Origin: Gaiellales bacterium
Lineage (GTDB): Bacteria > Actinomycetota > Thermoleophilia > RBG-16-64-13
DNA length: 64,000 nucleotides
Assembly (NCBI GenBank): GCA_012719395.1
Contig: JAAYAL010000008.1
Location: forward strand, 1 to 64,000
Reading direction: 5' to 3'
Shown: one piece after another, positions 8,039-17,964 of the stretch
How the letters are laid out: every line of letters begins with the position of its first letter
Numbering within the stretch: the first letter of the stretch is position 1
Made by a program: the position numbers and the translations under genes
The notes under the pieces: generated by a model
Databases searched by the model: none
What the model was told of the DNA's origin: nothing
What the model saw: only the letters and a program-made list of their open reading frames with translations

Positions 8039-8817
8039 ATGGGAGAGCAGCTCGTCTACACCTGGCTCCTGCGCAGCTGGTTGATGATCGCCCTGGCGCC
8101 CTGGGTGCCTTCGTGGTCCTCCTCATCATCCCCGCTCCCTACGGCCGTGTCTCCCGGAGCGGCTGGGGCCCGCAGCTCAGCTCGCGGCTTGGCTGGACGC
8201 TGATGGAGGCGCCGGCCCGGCTTCTATTCTTCGCTCTCTTCCTGGCAGGCCCCCGGCGTAGTGGCTTCGCCCTGCTGCTGCTCTCTCTGCTCTGGATCAT
8301 CCACTACGTGGACCGCACAGTGTTCTTCCCCCTCCGCCTGCGGGGAAACCGGCAGCACATGACCCTCGTCACCGTGCTGCTGGGCGTCTTCTTCAACGCG
8401 GGCAATGCCTACCTGAACGGCCGCCACCTGTTCCATCTGGGGTCGGCACTGCCCACCGACTGGCCGACAGACCCTCGCTTCCTGGCGGGGATCCTGCTCT
8501 TTGTGGTCGGCTTTGTCCTCAACAAGTCCTCGGACCAGTCGCTGATCGGCCTGCGCGCCCCGGGAGAGAGCGGCTACCGCATCCCCGAGGGAGGAGCCTT
8601 CCGCTGGGTCTCCTGCCCCAACTACCTGGGCGAGATCGTGGAGTGGGGCGGCTGGGCCCTGGCCTGCTGGAACCTGCCCGGCGCCGCCTTCTTCCTGTGG
8701 ACGACCGCCAACCTGGGACCGCGTGCCGTCTCCACCCATCCGCTTCGCCGCCGGAGCGTGCTGGGTACGCGCCAGTCTCGAACGCAGGGAGCGCGAACAG
8801 CAGCGCTATTTGCGTGA
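8039..8817 (+). pseudogene. Frameshifted 3-oxo-5-alpha-steroid 4-dehydrogenase/methyltransferase-like membrane protein
   Basis: The N-terminus (ATG 8039) reads MGEQLVYTWLLRSWLMIAL in one frame. From about 8095 the homologous continuation GAFVVLLIIPAPYGR lies in the -1 frame. That frame then runs through several membrane helices to the family motif SCPNYLGEIVEWGGWAL and NLGPRA, ending at 8817. This is the steroid 5-alpha-reductase C-terminal / DUF1295 family of polytopic NADPH-binding enzymes. One base missing or two extra near 8093-8099 explain the break; no slippery sequence is visible. The last 28 residues also match the family poorly, so a second defect near 8725 is possible. It is either a recent pseudogene or a sequencing error. 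Confidence 0.72.
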
Positions 8818-8884
8818 CCGAGGACACAGAATGGCGCCGCCCAGCGCGCTCCGGCGGCCGAGGTTGTTGCTTTTCAGCACCCTC

Positions 8885-9856
8885 TCAAGACGGGCCGGCT
8901 GCGGAGACCACGAGGCCGGCCACCTCCTCCAGGGCGATGTTGCCGCCAGACACCACGCACACCACTTTGCCCGTCCCCGCCCGGCCGGCCACGGCGCACG
9001 CCACCGGGCAGGCGCCTGCGCCCTCCGCCACCACGTGATTCCTCTCGGCCGTGAGCAGGAGCGCCTCGGCCACTTCAGCCACCTCCGCCACCGCCGACTG
9101 CACGCCCAGCCGATTCGCGCGCTCGAACATCTGCGGGAACACGGAGCGGCTGCCGATACCGTCCACGAATGACGACGTGAACTCGATCTCCGTGGGCCTG
9201 CCCGCAGCCAGCGACGCCGCAAGAGGGGCCGCGCCGGCCACCTCCGCCGCCACCACCCGGCAGGAGGGGCGCAGTGCCCTCACGGCCGCGGCCACACCGC
9301 AGGTGAGCCCGCCGCCCCCCCAGGGTGTCACGATGGCATCGGCTTGGGGCAGGTCCTCCAGGATCTCCCAGGCGATGGTGCCGTTGCCGGCCATGACCCG
9401 GGTGTCGTCGAAGGCGTGGATGAAGGTTCCTTCGATACCCGGGAAGCCACGTTCCTGGAAGGCGCGCCACCATTGCTCGTACGTGATGAGGATGACCCGG
9501 GCTCCCAGGCGCTCGGATGCGGCCACCTTGCTCTGGGGCGCGAAGTCCGGCATCAACACCGTGCAGGACACGCCCAGTTCTCGGGCGAGGTAGGCAACGG
9601 CCTGAGCCATATTCCCAGCCGAGGCCGTCACCAAGCCCCGTTCCATCTCCGCCGCCGCCAGCTCCCCCACCACCGCCGCCGCCCCGCGCAGCTTGAAGGC
9701 ACCGATGGGCTGCAGGTTCTCCAGCTTCAGGTACACCTCTGCGCCGGCCGCGAAGGACTCGGCGCGCATGGGATCCAGCCTGACCAGTGGTGTGCGCAGG
9801 CAATGAGGCGCGATGAGGCGCCGGGCGCGGTCGATGTCGGCCCGGTCTGGGATCAT
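8885..9856 (-). CDS. Threonine/serine dehydratase-like PLP enzyme
   Basis: This 323-residue fold-type II PLP enzyme matches threonine ammonia-lyase of the catabolic type, without the ACT domain found in biosynthetic IlvA. The Schiff-base lysine is in GAFKLRGAA near residue 55. The phosphate-binding loop is GGGGLTCG near 185, and SGGNIALEE near 305 is also typical. It would convert threonine to 2-oxobutanoate and ammonia, or act on serine. ATG 9856 follows GGAGGGTGAG. It lies 12 bases downstream of an aldo/keto reductase gene on the same strand. Substrate choice between threonine, serine and related hydroxy-amino acids is not fixed by these motifs. Confidence 0.85.
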   Translation of the reverse strand: MIPDRADIDRARRLIAPHCLRTPLVRLDPMRAESFAAGAEVYLKLENLQPIGAFKLRGAAAVVGELAAAEMERGLVTASAGNMAQAVAYLARELGVSCTVLMPDFAPQSKVAASERLGARVILITYEQWWRAFQERGFPGIEGTFIHAFDDTRVMAGNGTIAWEILEDLPQADAIVTPWGGGGLTCGVAAAVRALRPSCRVVAAEVAGAAPLAASLAAGRPTEIEFTSSFVDGIGSRSVFPQMFERANRLGVQSAVAEVAEVAEALLLTAERNHVVAEGAGACPVACAVAGRAGTGKVVCVVSGGNIALEEVAGLVVSAAGPS

Positions 9857-9868
9857 CTCACCCTCCTC

Positions 9869-10858
9869 TCACGGCTCCGCTATGAAGAAGGAGGCCATCT
9901 CCTCGCACTCCGAAGGTGTGAGCTCGATCTCCAGTGCCTGTAGCCCCGGTTCCAGGTGGGTGGGCCGGCGAGGCCCCATGATGACGGACGTCACCCGCGG
10001 CTGATGCAGCAGCCACGCCAGCGACAAGGTGGCCGTGTCCGTCCCCCGCGACTCGGCGAAAGCGCGCAGACGCTCCAGGCCGGCGAAGACGTCCGCCTTC
10101 AACAGATGCTGGTACGGGTCGGAGCGCAGGGTCATGCGCGACCCCGGTGGGAACGGCTGGTCAGCTTGGTACTTGCCGGTCAACCAGCCTCCCGCCAAGG
10201 GACTGAAGGGGGTGAAACCCAAGCCCTGGTCGGCCAGGAGCGGGAAAAGCTCAACCTCATCCTTACGTTCAAGGAGGCTGTAGGAGTTCTGGATCCACTC
10301 GATCCGGCACCAGCCATGGGTATCCGCCAGCCATAAAGCCTTGGCCGTCAGCCAGGCAGGCATGTTGGAGGCGCCGACGTAGCGGACCTTGCCGGCATGA
10401 ACCAGATCGTTCAGGGTAGAGAGGCTCTCCTCCAGGGGAGTGGAGGGATCAGGCTCGTGGAGGAGGAAGAGGTCCAGGTAGTCCACGCCCAGACGGCTCA
10501 GGCTGATGTCCACCTGGCTGAGCAGATGCCGCCGGGAGAGGCCGCAGTCGTTTGGACCGGGACCCACAGGATTGAACACCTTGGTGCTGATCAGGAGCTG
10601 ATCGCGCACGGCGGAGCCGCGGGAGGCCAGCCATTGACCTATCATGTGCTCGCTGGCACCCCCGCCGTAGGCGTTCGCCGTGTCGAAGAGGTTGATGCCC
10701 AGGTAGAAGGCGGCGTCCATGATGGCAAAGGCCTCCTCCATGGTCTCGCCCCTGCCGAAGAACTCGGGCATGCTGCCGATGCCGCCGAAGTTGCCGCAGC
10801 CCAAGGCCAGCCGGGACACCTTGACACCCGTACGACCGAGATTCACGTAACCCACCAA
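9869..10858 (-). CDS. Aldo/keto reductase
   Basis: This 329-residue NADPH-dependent oxidoreductase has a TIM barrel. The start region VNLGRTGVKVSRLALGCGNFGG is the conserved first strand. The catalytic Asp-Tyr are in FDTANAYGGGASE and the Lys is in LLISTKVF. The family block VDYLDLFLLHEPDP follows, and the C-terminal NADP-binding region includes TSVIMGPRR. It resembles the YhdN/YajO group of general aldo/keto reductases. The start is TTG at 10858 or GTG three bases later, after GGAGGG. It is the first gene before the threonine dehydratase-like gene. The physiological substrate is unknown. Confidence 0.88.
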   Translation of the reverse strand: MVGYVNLGRTGVKVSRLALGCGNFGGIGSMPEFFGRGETMEEAFAIMDAAFYLGINLFDTANAYGGGASEHMIGQWLASRGSAVRDQLLISTKVFNPVGPGPNDCGLSRRHLLSQVDISLSRLGVDYLDLFLLHEPDPSTPLEESLSTLNDLVHAGKVRYVGASNMPAWLTAKALWLADTHGWCRIEWIQNSYSLLERKDEVELFPLLADQGLGFTPFSPLAGGWLTGKYQADQPFPPGSRMTLRSDPYQHLLKADVFAGLERLRAFAESRGTDTATLSLAWLLHQPRVTSVIMGPRRPTHLEPGLQALEIELTPSECEEMASFFIAEP

Positions 10859-10889
10859 CAGCTCCCTCCGTCCTCCTCAGAGCCGGTCT

Positions 10890-10918
10890 GCGGCCGCCTC
10901 GCGGAGCGAGGCGGCCGC
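10890..10918 (-). terminator. Perfect hairpin after livMGF
   Basis: A 13-base-pair perfect stem (GCGGCCGCCTCGC with its complement) and a three-base GGA loop lie between the end of the fused transporter gene and the aldo/keto reductase start. No T-run follows on the minus strand, so termination may need Rho or act as an RNA 3'-end stabiliser. Confidence 0.65.
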
Positions 10919-10939
10919 CCCTCCCACCGGGACTCCGTC

Positions 10940-13642
10940 TCAGTCTCCCAGGTAGGCCTTCTTGATCCTATCGCTTTCCGCCAGCTTGTACGCCTCGTCG
11001 GACAGCACGATGGAGCCGGTTTGCAGCACATACGCGCGATGCGCGATCTGCAGCGCCATCTGCGCGTTCTGCTCCACCATGAAGATAGTGGTGCCTTTCC
11101 GGTTGATATCCTCCACGATATCGAAGACCTGCTGCACCAGGATGGGGGAAAGCCCCATGGACGGCTCGTCCAAGCACAGCAGCGTGGGCTCGGTCATGAG
11201 GGCCCGCGCGATGGCCAGCATCTGCTGCTCACCGCCGGAGAGAGTGCCGCCATTCTGGTTGCGACGTTCGTAGAGGATGGGGAACTGCTCGAAAGCCCTG
11301 TCGACGCCGCGCTTGATGACCGCCGGATCGTTGACAGAGTAGCCGCCCAACGCGAGGTTATCGAGAACCGTCATGAGCGGAAAGATGCGGCGACCCTCCG
11401 GCACGAGCGCCACCCCGCCGCCCACGATCCGGCCGCTGTGCCACCGCTCGATGCGCTGACCTGCGAACTCAATGGTGCCGGCAGTGGCGCGGACATTGCC
11501 CAGGATGGTCTTGATGGTCGTGCTCTTGCCGGCGGCATTGGCCCCGAGCAGGCAGACGATCTCCCCGGGGTACACGTCAAGATCCAAACCTTTGAGCACT
11601 TTGATAGGACCATAGGCAGCCTCCACTCCCCTCAACCGCAACAAGGGCGTCCCCGTGGCCAGGCTGGGCTTTGCCGCCACGCCCACGTCATGCTTCTCGC
11701 CCAGGTAGGCGGCGATCACATCCGGGTGTTCCTGCATCTCATTGGGCGTGCCCTCGGCCAGCACTTGGCCCTTGTTCATGACCACGATGCGGTCGGAGCA
11801 CCCCATGACCACCGGCATCTGATGCTCCACCAAGATGATGGTGTAGCCGCGGTCGCGCAACGCGATGATCTGTCTGCTGATCTCCTCCACCTCTGCGGGA
11901 TTCATGCCGGCAGCCGGCTCGTCCAGCAGCAGCACGTCCGGACGAAGCGTCATGGCGCGGGCGATCTCCACCCGGCGCCGGTCCGCATAGTTGAGAACGG
12001 TCACGTATTCGTCTTTGCGCCGGGCCAAGTTCTGCCCAAAGAAGACCAGGTTGCGGAGCCCATCCAGTTCGGCCGACTGCTCCTCGCGCTTCACCGCCGG
12101 GGTCCGAGCAATGGAGCGGAAGACACCCGCCTTCAGCCAATGGTGAGCGCCGGCCATGACGTTGTCCAGCACCGACAGCTGCGGGTAGACGCGGATGTTC
12201 TGGAAGGTCCGCGCCAGGCCCTTGCCCGCCACCCGGTCAGGTGAGCGCCCGGTGATGTCCTCGCCGCGGTAGGTCACAGTGCCCTTGTCCGGCTTGTAGA
12301 TGCCGGTGATGAGGTTGAACAACGTGGTCTTGCCGGCACCATTCGGCCCGATCACCCCCAGGATCTCACCCTGGTGCAGGTCGAAGGAGACGTTCTCCAC
12401 CGCCACCACGCCCCCGAAGCTCTTGCCCAGCCCCTTGACGGAGAGAATCTTCTCCCCGGAGCGCGGAGCGCATTCGGTGGTCAAGGTGGGCGTGGGCATG
12501 TGCCCCAGGACGGAGGGAGGAGCTTGGCTCGGAGCCGCAACCGCGCCGGCGCCCGCCGTGGTTGGAGCCGGAACCGGCAGGGCAGCCAATATCGCGTTCT
12601 CCGCGGCAACCGCCTCCTCCAGGGTGGTCCTGCTTCGCCGCGGCCGAGCCCGCAACACACCCATGGGCAACAGGACTATGACCACCAGCAACAGCAGGCT
12701 CATGATGGCCATGCGGTACTGCACGATACCCGGGAATTTGCGCAACAGCTCCCCCAGGAAAGTGTAGATGACCGCACCGATCACCACACCGGCGGGGTTT
12801 CCCTGCCCCCCCAGGATGACAAGAAGGTAAATGGCCACCAGCGTGTCAAGAGTGAAGTTCTCTGGGAAGACGCCCACCTGGAAGGCGGCGAGCAACGCGC
12901 CGGCCAGACCCATGATGGCGGCCGTGACCAGGAACACGTTGACCCGGTAACGCGGCAGGTTGACGCCCATGCAGGAGGCCGTGATCTCGTCGTCGCGGAT
13001 GCCCGCCCAGGCCCGGCCGCTGCGCGACGCCACCAGTCGCAATGCGGCAAAGAACACCAGAGCGGCGAACAACCACAACAGGTAGTAGTACGCCCTGGGT
13101 GTGCGGAACACGAAACTGAACACGGAGGGACGCCCCAACGGCGTGATGCCGTTGGGCCCGTTGGTGATGTTCACCAGATTGAGGATGAGCTGCTGCACAA
13201 TATAGAAGAAGGCAAGGGTGACGATGGCCAGGTAGTCACCGCGCACCCGCAGGCTGGGGATCCCAATGATGGCGCCGAAGACGGTGGCCACAACCATGGC
13301 AATCAGCAACGAAGGCCAGAATCCCAGGTGGAGACCGAACTTGGTCGAATTGAGGATGGCGTAGGTATAACCGCCCATGGCGTAGAAGGCCACGAAGCCC
13401 ATATCCAGGAGGCCGGCCACACCGGCCAGAAGGTTCAGGCCGTTGCCGGCGACGACGTAGATGGCCACTATCACACCCACCCGCGTCCAGTAAGCGCTGC
13501 CGCTCACCAACGGGAAGAGGATCACCACAAGAGCGAATAGAGCGGGCCATACGATGCGGGGAACGCGGGAGGTCGCCGCCCTCAGCGGAGCCACGGCCTT
13601 GGTCAAGCTGTCCCCCCAACGGTCGCGAAGTGATTGTGCCAT
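10940..13642 (-). CDS. livMGF: Branched-chain amino acid ABC transporter, LivM-LivG-LivF triple fusion
   Basis: One 900-residue polypeptide holds three normally separate subunits. Residues about 1-340 are the LivM permease, with the family segment [20 protein letters not shown] and [14 protein letters not shown] Pro/Ala-rich linker follows. Residues about 400-655 are LivG (Walker [10 protein letters not shown], signature [15 protein letters not shown], Walker [14 protein letters not shown]). Residues about 665-900 are LivF (Walker [10 protein letters not shown], signature [15 protein letters not shown], Walker [12 protein letters not shown]). It would form the inner-membrane half with LivH (10 bases upstream), importing Leu/Ile/Val or related substrates captured by the lipoprotein at 14663-15892. 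LivM-LivG fusions are known; carrying LivF as well is uncommon. Confidence 0.94.
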   Translation of the reverse strand: MAQSLRDRWGDSLTKAVAPLRAATSRVPRIVWPALFALVVILFPLVSGSAYWTRVGVIVAIYVVAGNGLNLLAGVAGLLDMGFVAFYAMGGYTYAILNSTKFGLHLGFWPSLLIAMVVATVFGAIIGIPSLRVRGDYLAIVTLAFFYIVQQLILNLVNITNGPNGITPLGRPSVFSFVFRTPRAYYYLLWLFAALVFFAALRLVASRSGRAWAGIRDDEITASCMGVNLPRYRVNVFLVTAAIMGLAGALLAAFQVGVFPENFTLDTLVAIYLLVILGGQGNPAGVVIGAVIYTFLGELLRKFPGIVQYRMAIMSLLLLVVIVLLPMGVLRARPRRSRTTLEEAVAAENAILAALPVPAPTTAGAGAVAAPSQAPPSVLGHMPTPTLTTECAPRSGEKILSVKGLGKSFGGVVAVENVSFDLHQGEILGVIGPNGAGKTTLFNLITGIYKPDKGTVTYRGEDITGRSPDRVAGKGLARTFQNIRVYPQLSVLDNVMAGAHHWLKAGVFRSIARTPAVKREEQSAELDGLRNLVFFGQNLARRKDEYVTVLNYADRRRVEIARAMTLRPDVLLLDEPAAGMNPAEVEEISRQIIALRDRGYTIILVEHQMPVVMGCSDRIVVMNKGQVLAEGTPNEMQEHPDVIAAYLGEKHDVGVAAKPSLATGTPLLRLRGVEAAYGPIKVLKGLDLDVYPGEIVCLLGANAAGKSTTIKTILGNVRATAGTIEFAGQRIERWHSGRIVGGGVALVPEGRRIFPLMTVLDNLALGGYSVNDPAVIKRGVDRAFEQFPILYERRNQNGGTLSGGEQQMLAIARALMTEPTLLCLDEPSMGLSPILVQQVFDIVEDINRKGTTIFMVEQNAQMALQIAHRAYVLQTGSIVLSDEAYKLAESDRIKKAYLGD

Positions 13643-13652
13643 GGCCGCGACC

Positions 13653-14561
13653 TCAGACCTTGACTGGAATGGGCTTGCCCAGCAACCCCGACGGTTTGAA
13701 GAGCAGTATGGCGATAAGAAGGCCGAAAGAGATCACATCGCGATAAGTGAACGAGATGTAGTAAGAACCGAGCGTCTCGGCCGCGGCCAGGATGAAGGAG
13801 CCCAACACGGCTCCCCGCAGGTTCCCAATCCCTCCCAGCACCGCCGCGGTGAAGGCCTTCATGCCCAGGCTGAAACCCATGGCGAAATCGATCTGCGTGT
13901 AGTAGAGGCCCGTCAGCACCCCACCGATACCTGCCATCATGGCACCCACCAGGAAGGTGAGCGAAATAATGCCGTTGACCGAGATGCCCATGAACGAGGC
14001 CGCCTCCCGGTCCTGGGCGCAGGCGCGCATGGCCTTGCCCGCCTTGGTGCGGGCCATGAACAGCTCCAGCACGATGAGAGCCACGAAGGTCACCACGATG
14101 ATGACAATGCGGTTGGCTCCGATGGTGGAGCCCCCGATCTCCAGACTCCAGCGTGGCGGTAACAGCAGATCGGTGGCAATGGGCCGGGAGCGGAACTGTG
14201 TGACCACGCCCACGATGTTCCGCAGCAGCACCGACATGGCCAGAGCGCTGATGAGCGGCGCCAGTCGGGCGGCGTTGCGCAGCGGCCGATAAGCCAGGAA
14301 TTCGATGGTCACGGCCAGCAGGCCACAGGCCAGCATGGCCGCGAGCAGGGCCAGCAGGATGATGAGGATGGGATTGGCGGTAAGCTGATTGTCCCTGATG
14401 AAAGCGGTTTCCACAAGATAGCCCACGAAGGCACCAATCATGAATACTTCGCCGTGGGCGAAGTTGAGAATGGTGAGAATGCCGTAGACCATCGAGTAAC
14501 CCAGGGCGAACAGTGCGATCACCGAGCCCAGGGTCAACGCGTTGACCACCTGCTGTGTCAT
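13653..14561 (-). CDS. livH: Branched-chain amino acid ABC transporter permease LivH
   Basis: This 302-residue permease has about eight hydrophobic segments. It carries the LivH hallmarks LGSVIALFALGYSMVYGILT, NFAHGEVFMIGAFVGY and the cytoplasmic EAA-like loop KAMRACAQDREAASFMGI. It pairs with the LivM domain of the downstream fusion protein. ATG 14561 follows GGAGGAGGAACG. The gene lies 101 bases downstream of the binding-protein gene, with a strong hairpin between them, and 10 bases upstream of livMGF. Substrate specificity is set by the binding protein and remains branched-chain or related amino acids by family. Confidence 0.93.
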   Translation of the reverse strand: MTQQVVNALTLGSVIALFALGYSMVYGILTILNFAHGEVFMIGAFVGYLVETAFIRDNQLTANPILIILLALLAAMLACGLLAVTIEFLAYRPLRNAARLAPLISALAMSVLLRNIVGVVTQFRSRPIATDLLLPPRWSLEIGGSTIGANRIVIIVVTFVALIVLELFMARTKAGKAMRACAQDREAASFMGISVNGIISLTFLVGAMMAGIGGVLTGLYYTQIDFAMGFSLGMKAFTAAVLGGIGNLRGAVLGSFILAAAETLGSYYISFTYRDVISFGLLIAILLFKPSGLLGKPIPVKV

Positions 14562-14610
14562 GTGTTCACGTTCCTCCTCCAGGAGAGCGCCCCGTCGCCT
14601 CTGCCGTGCT

Positions 14611-14640
14611 GTGAGGCTGGGGCCTGGGCCCCAGCCTCAC
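14611..14640 (-). terminator. Perfect 14-bp hairpin between livJ and livH
   Basis: A 30-base perfect palindrome (14-base-pair stem, two-base loop) occupies the gap between the binding-protein gene and the permease genes. No T-run follows it. Such a structure typically protects the upstream mRNA or partly terminates, giving more binding protein than permease. Confidence 0.7.
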
Positions 14641-14662
14641 CACCTCTCCGGTAGAACCTGAA

Positions 14663-15892
14663 CTACTCCAGCGTGATCCCCTTGACCTGGGTGAACGCGT
14701 CGCCCTTGACCTGGATGATGAAGATACCGCCCGAGGCCAGGTTGCCCTCAGGCGTGAACGAGATCGGGAAGTCCAGAATGCCTGTGTACTCGATCTGGCC
14801 GAGCGCATCGTTGACGGCCTTGCGATCGACCTTGCCGTCCTTGACCCCCACGCTCTTGATGGCGTTGAGCAACACCATGGTGGCCTCGTAGCTCTGCGCC
14901 GTGAAGGCGCTGGTCACCTGGTACTTCTCGATGTACCTGTCCAGAAACTCCTTGGCTGTGGGCAGCGCGGACGCCAGAGGACCGAGGCTGGTGGCATACG
15001 CACCCTCGGTAGCCCCGCCGGCGTTGGCGATGAACTCAGTGGGATCGTTCACGCCGTCGCCCCCCATGATCTGCACCTCAAAGCCCATGCTCTTCATCTG
15101 CTTCGCCACGGCCGCCGCCTGGGAAGGCGCCGGGAGAGCCGTGAACAGGATGTCGGGAGCAGCTTCCTTCACCTTGGTGAGAACGGAGGAGAAATCCTTG
15201 TCCTCGGCCGCGATCTGCTGCCGCTCCACTGTCACCCCGCCCGCCTGGAGAGCGGCGTCGACTTGGTCTCCCAGACCCTTGCCGTAGGTACTCTTATCAT
15301 CGATGATGAAGGCCTTCTTGACGCCGAGGTCCCCGATCAGGAACTTGGCGATTGATGGTCCCTGCACGGCATCCGCAGGGCAGATACGATGGAAGACGGT
15401 GTAGCCACCCTCGGCCAGCGCGTCGTTCGTGGCCGACTGCGTTAGCATGCCCAGATTGGCGTCGTTGAGGATGGGCAGTGCCGACAGCACCGCTGCGCTG
15501 GTCATAGGGCCAACCACACCCACAATGGCGTTGTCATCCACAAACTTCTGCGCCACGGTTGCCGCCGTGGCCGGGTCACCGGCGTCATCGCCCACTTCCA
15601 CGGTGAACGTCACGCCGGGCATAGCGCCTGACGCGTTGAAGTCGTCAACTGCGAACTGAACGGACTGTAGCGCGTCCAGACCGATCTTCGACAGGTTGCC
15701 CGTGAAGGGGCCCGCCGCTCCGATCTTCAAGGAGACGGCCTCGGCACCCGCTGTCGTGGTGGTCTCCCCACCGGTGGCAGAGGTAGCTGGTCCCGTAGCG
15801 GTGGTGGTTGTGCTTTCGCCGCACCCAGCGACCACCAGACCAAGTGCCACAACAAACGCGATGCACAGCACCAGGTATCTTTTGGCTCTCAC
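14663..15892 (-). CDS. livJ: Branched-chain amino acid ABC transporter substrate-binding lipoprotein
   Basis: This 409-residue solute-binding protein has a lipoprotein signal: MRAKRY, a hydrophobic core, and the lipobox LVVAGC (Cys24). A Thr/Ser-rich tether follows. The mature part has the Leu/Ile/Val-binding fold, with KIGAAGPFTGNLSKIG, VGVVGPMTSAAVLSALP and FIIDDKSTYGKG. It delivers substrate to LivH and LivMGF. The GTG start at 15892 follows AAAGGGGG. It is the first gene of the liv operon, and a 30-base hairpin separates it from the permeases. The Thr-rich linker after the lipobox is shared with other lipoproteins in the window. Confidence 0.92.
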   Translation of the reverse strand: MRAKRYLVLCIAFVVALGLVVAGCGESTTTTATGPATSATGGETTTTAGAEAVSLKIGAAGPFTGNLSKIGLDALQSVQFAVDDFNASGAMPGVTFTVEVGDDAGDPATAATVAQKFVDDNAIVGVVGPMTSAAVLSALPILNDANLGMLTQSATNDALAEGGYTVFHRICPADAVQGPSIAKFLIGDLGVKKAFIIDDKSTYGKGLGDQVDAALQAGGVTVERQQIAAEDKDFSSVLTKVKEAAPDILFTALPAPSQAAAVAKQMKSMGFEVQIMGGDGVNDPTEFIANAGGATEGAYATSLGPLASALPTAKEFLDRYIEKYQVTSAFTAQSYEATMVLLNAIKSVGVKDGKVDRKAVNDALGQIEYTGILDFPISFTPEGNLASGGIFIIQVKGDAFTQVKGITLE

Positions 15893-16308
15893 AACAATAA
15901 CCCCCTTTTCGAGTGCGCCGCTCGCGACACACCCCCCTTGCTCCGCTCTCCCGCATCAATGCTCCTGCCGCCGCCGGCCGCCCCATCCGACCTGCGCCAC
16001 TCCTTGCACCCCCTTCCTCGCTCGCCACTTTGCACTCCCCACGGCGGTCGGGCCATCCGACCTCACACACCCGAATCTTACACCTGTGAGTCCCCGCACT
16101 GCACCGTCTCCATACTGATGCCGACCGTCAACCGAATCAGGGTCGCCGCTGCCTCATCCTGCACCTCCTACACCGCGGGCAACCGACGCTCGGTGAGAGG
16201 CGCGTCGCAGGCGGGCATGGACCACGCGGCCGCAGCGCACGCCGGTCACGTGGAATGGCGCCTGCCCTCCTGCCCAACAGAAGCCGGCGGTGCCCCGCGC
16301 GATGTGTC
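15893..16308. other. Noncoding gap upstream of the liv operon
   Basis: No convincing gene is seen in these 416 bases on either strand. The region should hold the promoter of the liv operon (minus strand). A TTGACG element lies on that strand near 16127-16132, but no well-spaced -10 was found. It also contains the sequence downstream of the surface-protein gene. Confidence 0.5.
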
Positions 16309-17883
16309 CTACCCCTGCTTGCGCACGATGAGCCAGCCCAACAACGTGGCCAGCAGCGCCACCCCCAGCACCAGCCACACGACGGGCGATCGGAACCAAC
16401 GGTCCTGCAGCAGGGAAGGGGACTGCAAACCGGGCACGGTGACGGTGGTCGATGCGACGGTGGAAGACGTGGTGGTAGAGCCGGTTGTGGTGGCGGCAGC
16501 GGTGGTGCCAGTGGTGGAGGAGATCGCCATGGGAGAGGTCGCCAGCAGCGTCTCGAAGGAGTCGAACTCAGCCGCCGGTCGCCGCGTGAACTGAACCTCA
16601 GCGAGGTAGAGGGCGGTGGACTGCGTGCCGGGGTAGGAGTCCACGATCTCCAACCGGGCCGAGGTCACGTCGCGTGCGTCCACGGCAAAGCGCTGGGCGC
16701 CGGGCTCGTCGGCCAGTTCCAGGGTATAGGAGGAGCCGTCGGAGAAGGTGAGCAGGCAGGTCTTGGGCCTGGCCGATTCCTGGAACGACCCCGGCTCGCT
16801 CAGATCCCCACCCACGATGCAGACCTCTTTGATCTCATCGGCGTAGACCAGATCGAACTCCAGCCATTCCCCCCGGCCACCCCCGCCGTTGTCCACCACC
16901 CACGCTTCCCACAGGCTGCGGTCCGCCGCCCGATCGGGAGCATTGGGCACGTTCTCACCCCCCTCCCCCACCGTCCCCGTGGAGGCACGCACTGCGCTCA
17001 CAAAGGGGCTCTTGCCCTTGTACTCCTCGCTGGGATAGGGAGCGGAATCGGAGTAGTAGAGGTAGATATCGTAGGGGAAATAGCCAGAATCGTCCTCCCC
17101 CACCTTCGGATCGGCACCGGGCTCGAAATCCTCGAACACCCACTGCAAGGTGGCGGCCTCCGGCGTGGTGAAACCGTCCGGATGGGTCACCTGCCATTCG
17201 TCCGCCTCACCCCAGCCGGCGGCCAGCTCCCGCGTCACCATGGCTCCCTCCCCCCGGAAGTCCTCTCCCATGGTGAAGCGCACCACGGCCCTGCCGATAG
17301 GGCCCTTCCACAGCTCCCCGCTGTGGAGGAAGTACTCGTACCAGTGCACCCAGCCCTCGCGCAACTCCGGGGGAACCGCCTCCTGGTGGAAGCGGCGACC
17401 GGCGCTCACCGATGGTGCGGCCAAGTAGCGGATGCGTATGTGCGTGGGGCCGGGAGCGAAGGTCACGGTGTGCACCAGGTAGCGGGTGTACTGGGCACCG
17501 GGCCAAGCGGCCAGACCCTCCATGGTGGCCGCGGGGGCGGACCACACCTTGAGTGGCTCTCCCTCTTGCCAGGCCTGAAAGCCCAGCGGCACCGTCCCCT
17601 GTGCATCTCCCTCGTCCTCATAACGCAGGTAGGGAAAGCCCAGGTCCACCGTCTGCTGCGCACCGTCATTGACAAAGCGGAAGCCCACCTGGAACTCGGC
17701 GTAGCCGTCGTGGAGCATGGCCTGCACCGTCTCCGCCTCCAAACGAATGTCGGCACTGGCCACCGGGAAGACGCTCCCGGCCAGCGTACCCAGGGCGGTA
17801 TCGTCCGCCAGGGCCGGAGCGCAGAGAGCCACAGTCAGCAGTACGCACAGGCTCAGGATCGCAACTCCGGTTCTCCAGGCCAT
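16309..17883 (-). CDS. Secreted membrane-anchored protein with NADase-type glycan-binding-like domain
   Basis: This 524-residue protein has a signal peptide (MAWRTGVAILSLCVLLTVAL, cleavage near ALADD) and a C-terminal membrane helix followed by RKQG. Most of it is therefore outside the cell. The first half is beta-rich with YAEFQVGFRFVNDGAQQTVD. The second half has a discoidin-like module around DRSLWEAWVVDNGGGGRGEW and FDLVYADEIKEVCIVGGD, a pattern of the NADase-type glycan-binding domain. A Thr/Ser-rich stalk precedes the anchor. ATG 17883 follows a purine-rich GGGGGAGGTAGGG site. Function is unknown; carbohydrate or surface binding is an inference. Confidence 0.75.
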   Translation of the reverse strand: MAWRTGVAILSLCVLLTVALCAPALADDTALGTLAGSVFPVASADIRLEAETVQAMLHDGYAEFQVGFRFVNDGAQQTVDLGFPYLRYEDEGDAQGTVPLGFQAWQEGEPLKVWSAPAATMEGLAAWPGAQYTRYLVHTVTFAPGPTHIRIRYLAAPSVSAGRRFHQEAVPPELREGWVHWYEYFLHSGELWKGPIGRAVVRFTMGEDFRGEGAMVTRELAAGWGEADEWQVTHPDGFTTPEAATLQWVFEDFEPGADPKVGEDDSGYFPYDIYLYYSDSAPYPSEEYKGKSPFVSAVRASTGTVGEGGENVPNAPDRAADRSLWEAWVVDNGGGGRGEWLEFDLVYADEIKEVCIVGGDLSEPGSFQESARPKTCLLTFSDGSSYTLELADEPGAQRFAVDARDVTSARLEIVDSYPGTQSTALYLAEVQFTRRPAAEFDSFETLLATSPMAISSTTGTTAAATTTGSTTTSSTVASTTVTVPGLQSPSLLQDRWFRSPVVWLVLGVALLATLLGWLIVRKQG

Positions 17884-17903
17884 CCGCCCTACCTCCCCCT
17901 GGT

Positions 17904-17935
17904 CCGGCGGCGGGCGCTTCCGCGTCCGCCGCCGG
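17904..17935 (-). terminator. Hairpin between fprA and the surface-protein gene
   Basis: A ten-base-pair stem CCGGCGGCGG with its complement encloses a 12-base loop that can itself pair GCG with CGC. No T-run is present. It lies 28 bases below the end of fprA and could terminate or stabilise that transcript. Confidence 0.5.
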
Positions 17936-17964
17936 CTGGTTTCACCGCCTACTTCAGGCTGAGA

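Noticed and set aside
10397-12244. A 615-codon plus-strand open frame
   Set aside because: It is antisense to the aldo/keto reductase and the LivG/LivF domains, with no recognisable motif.
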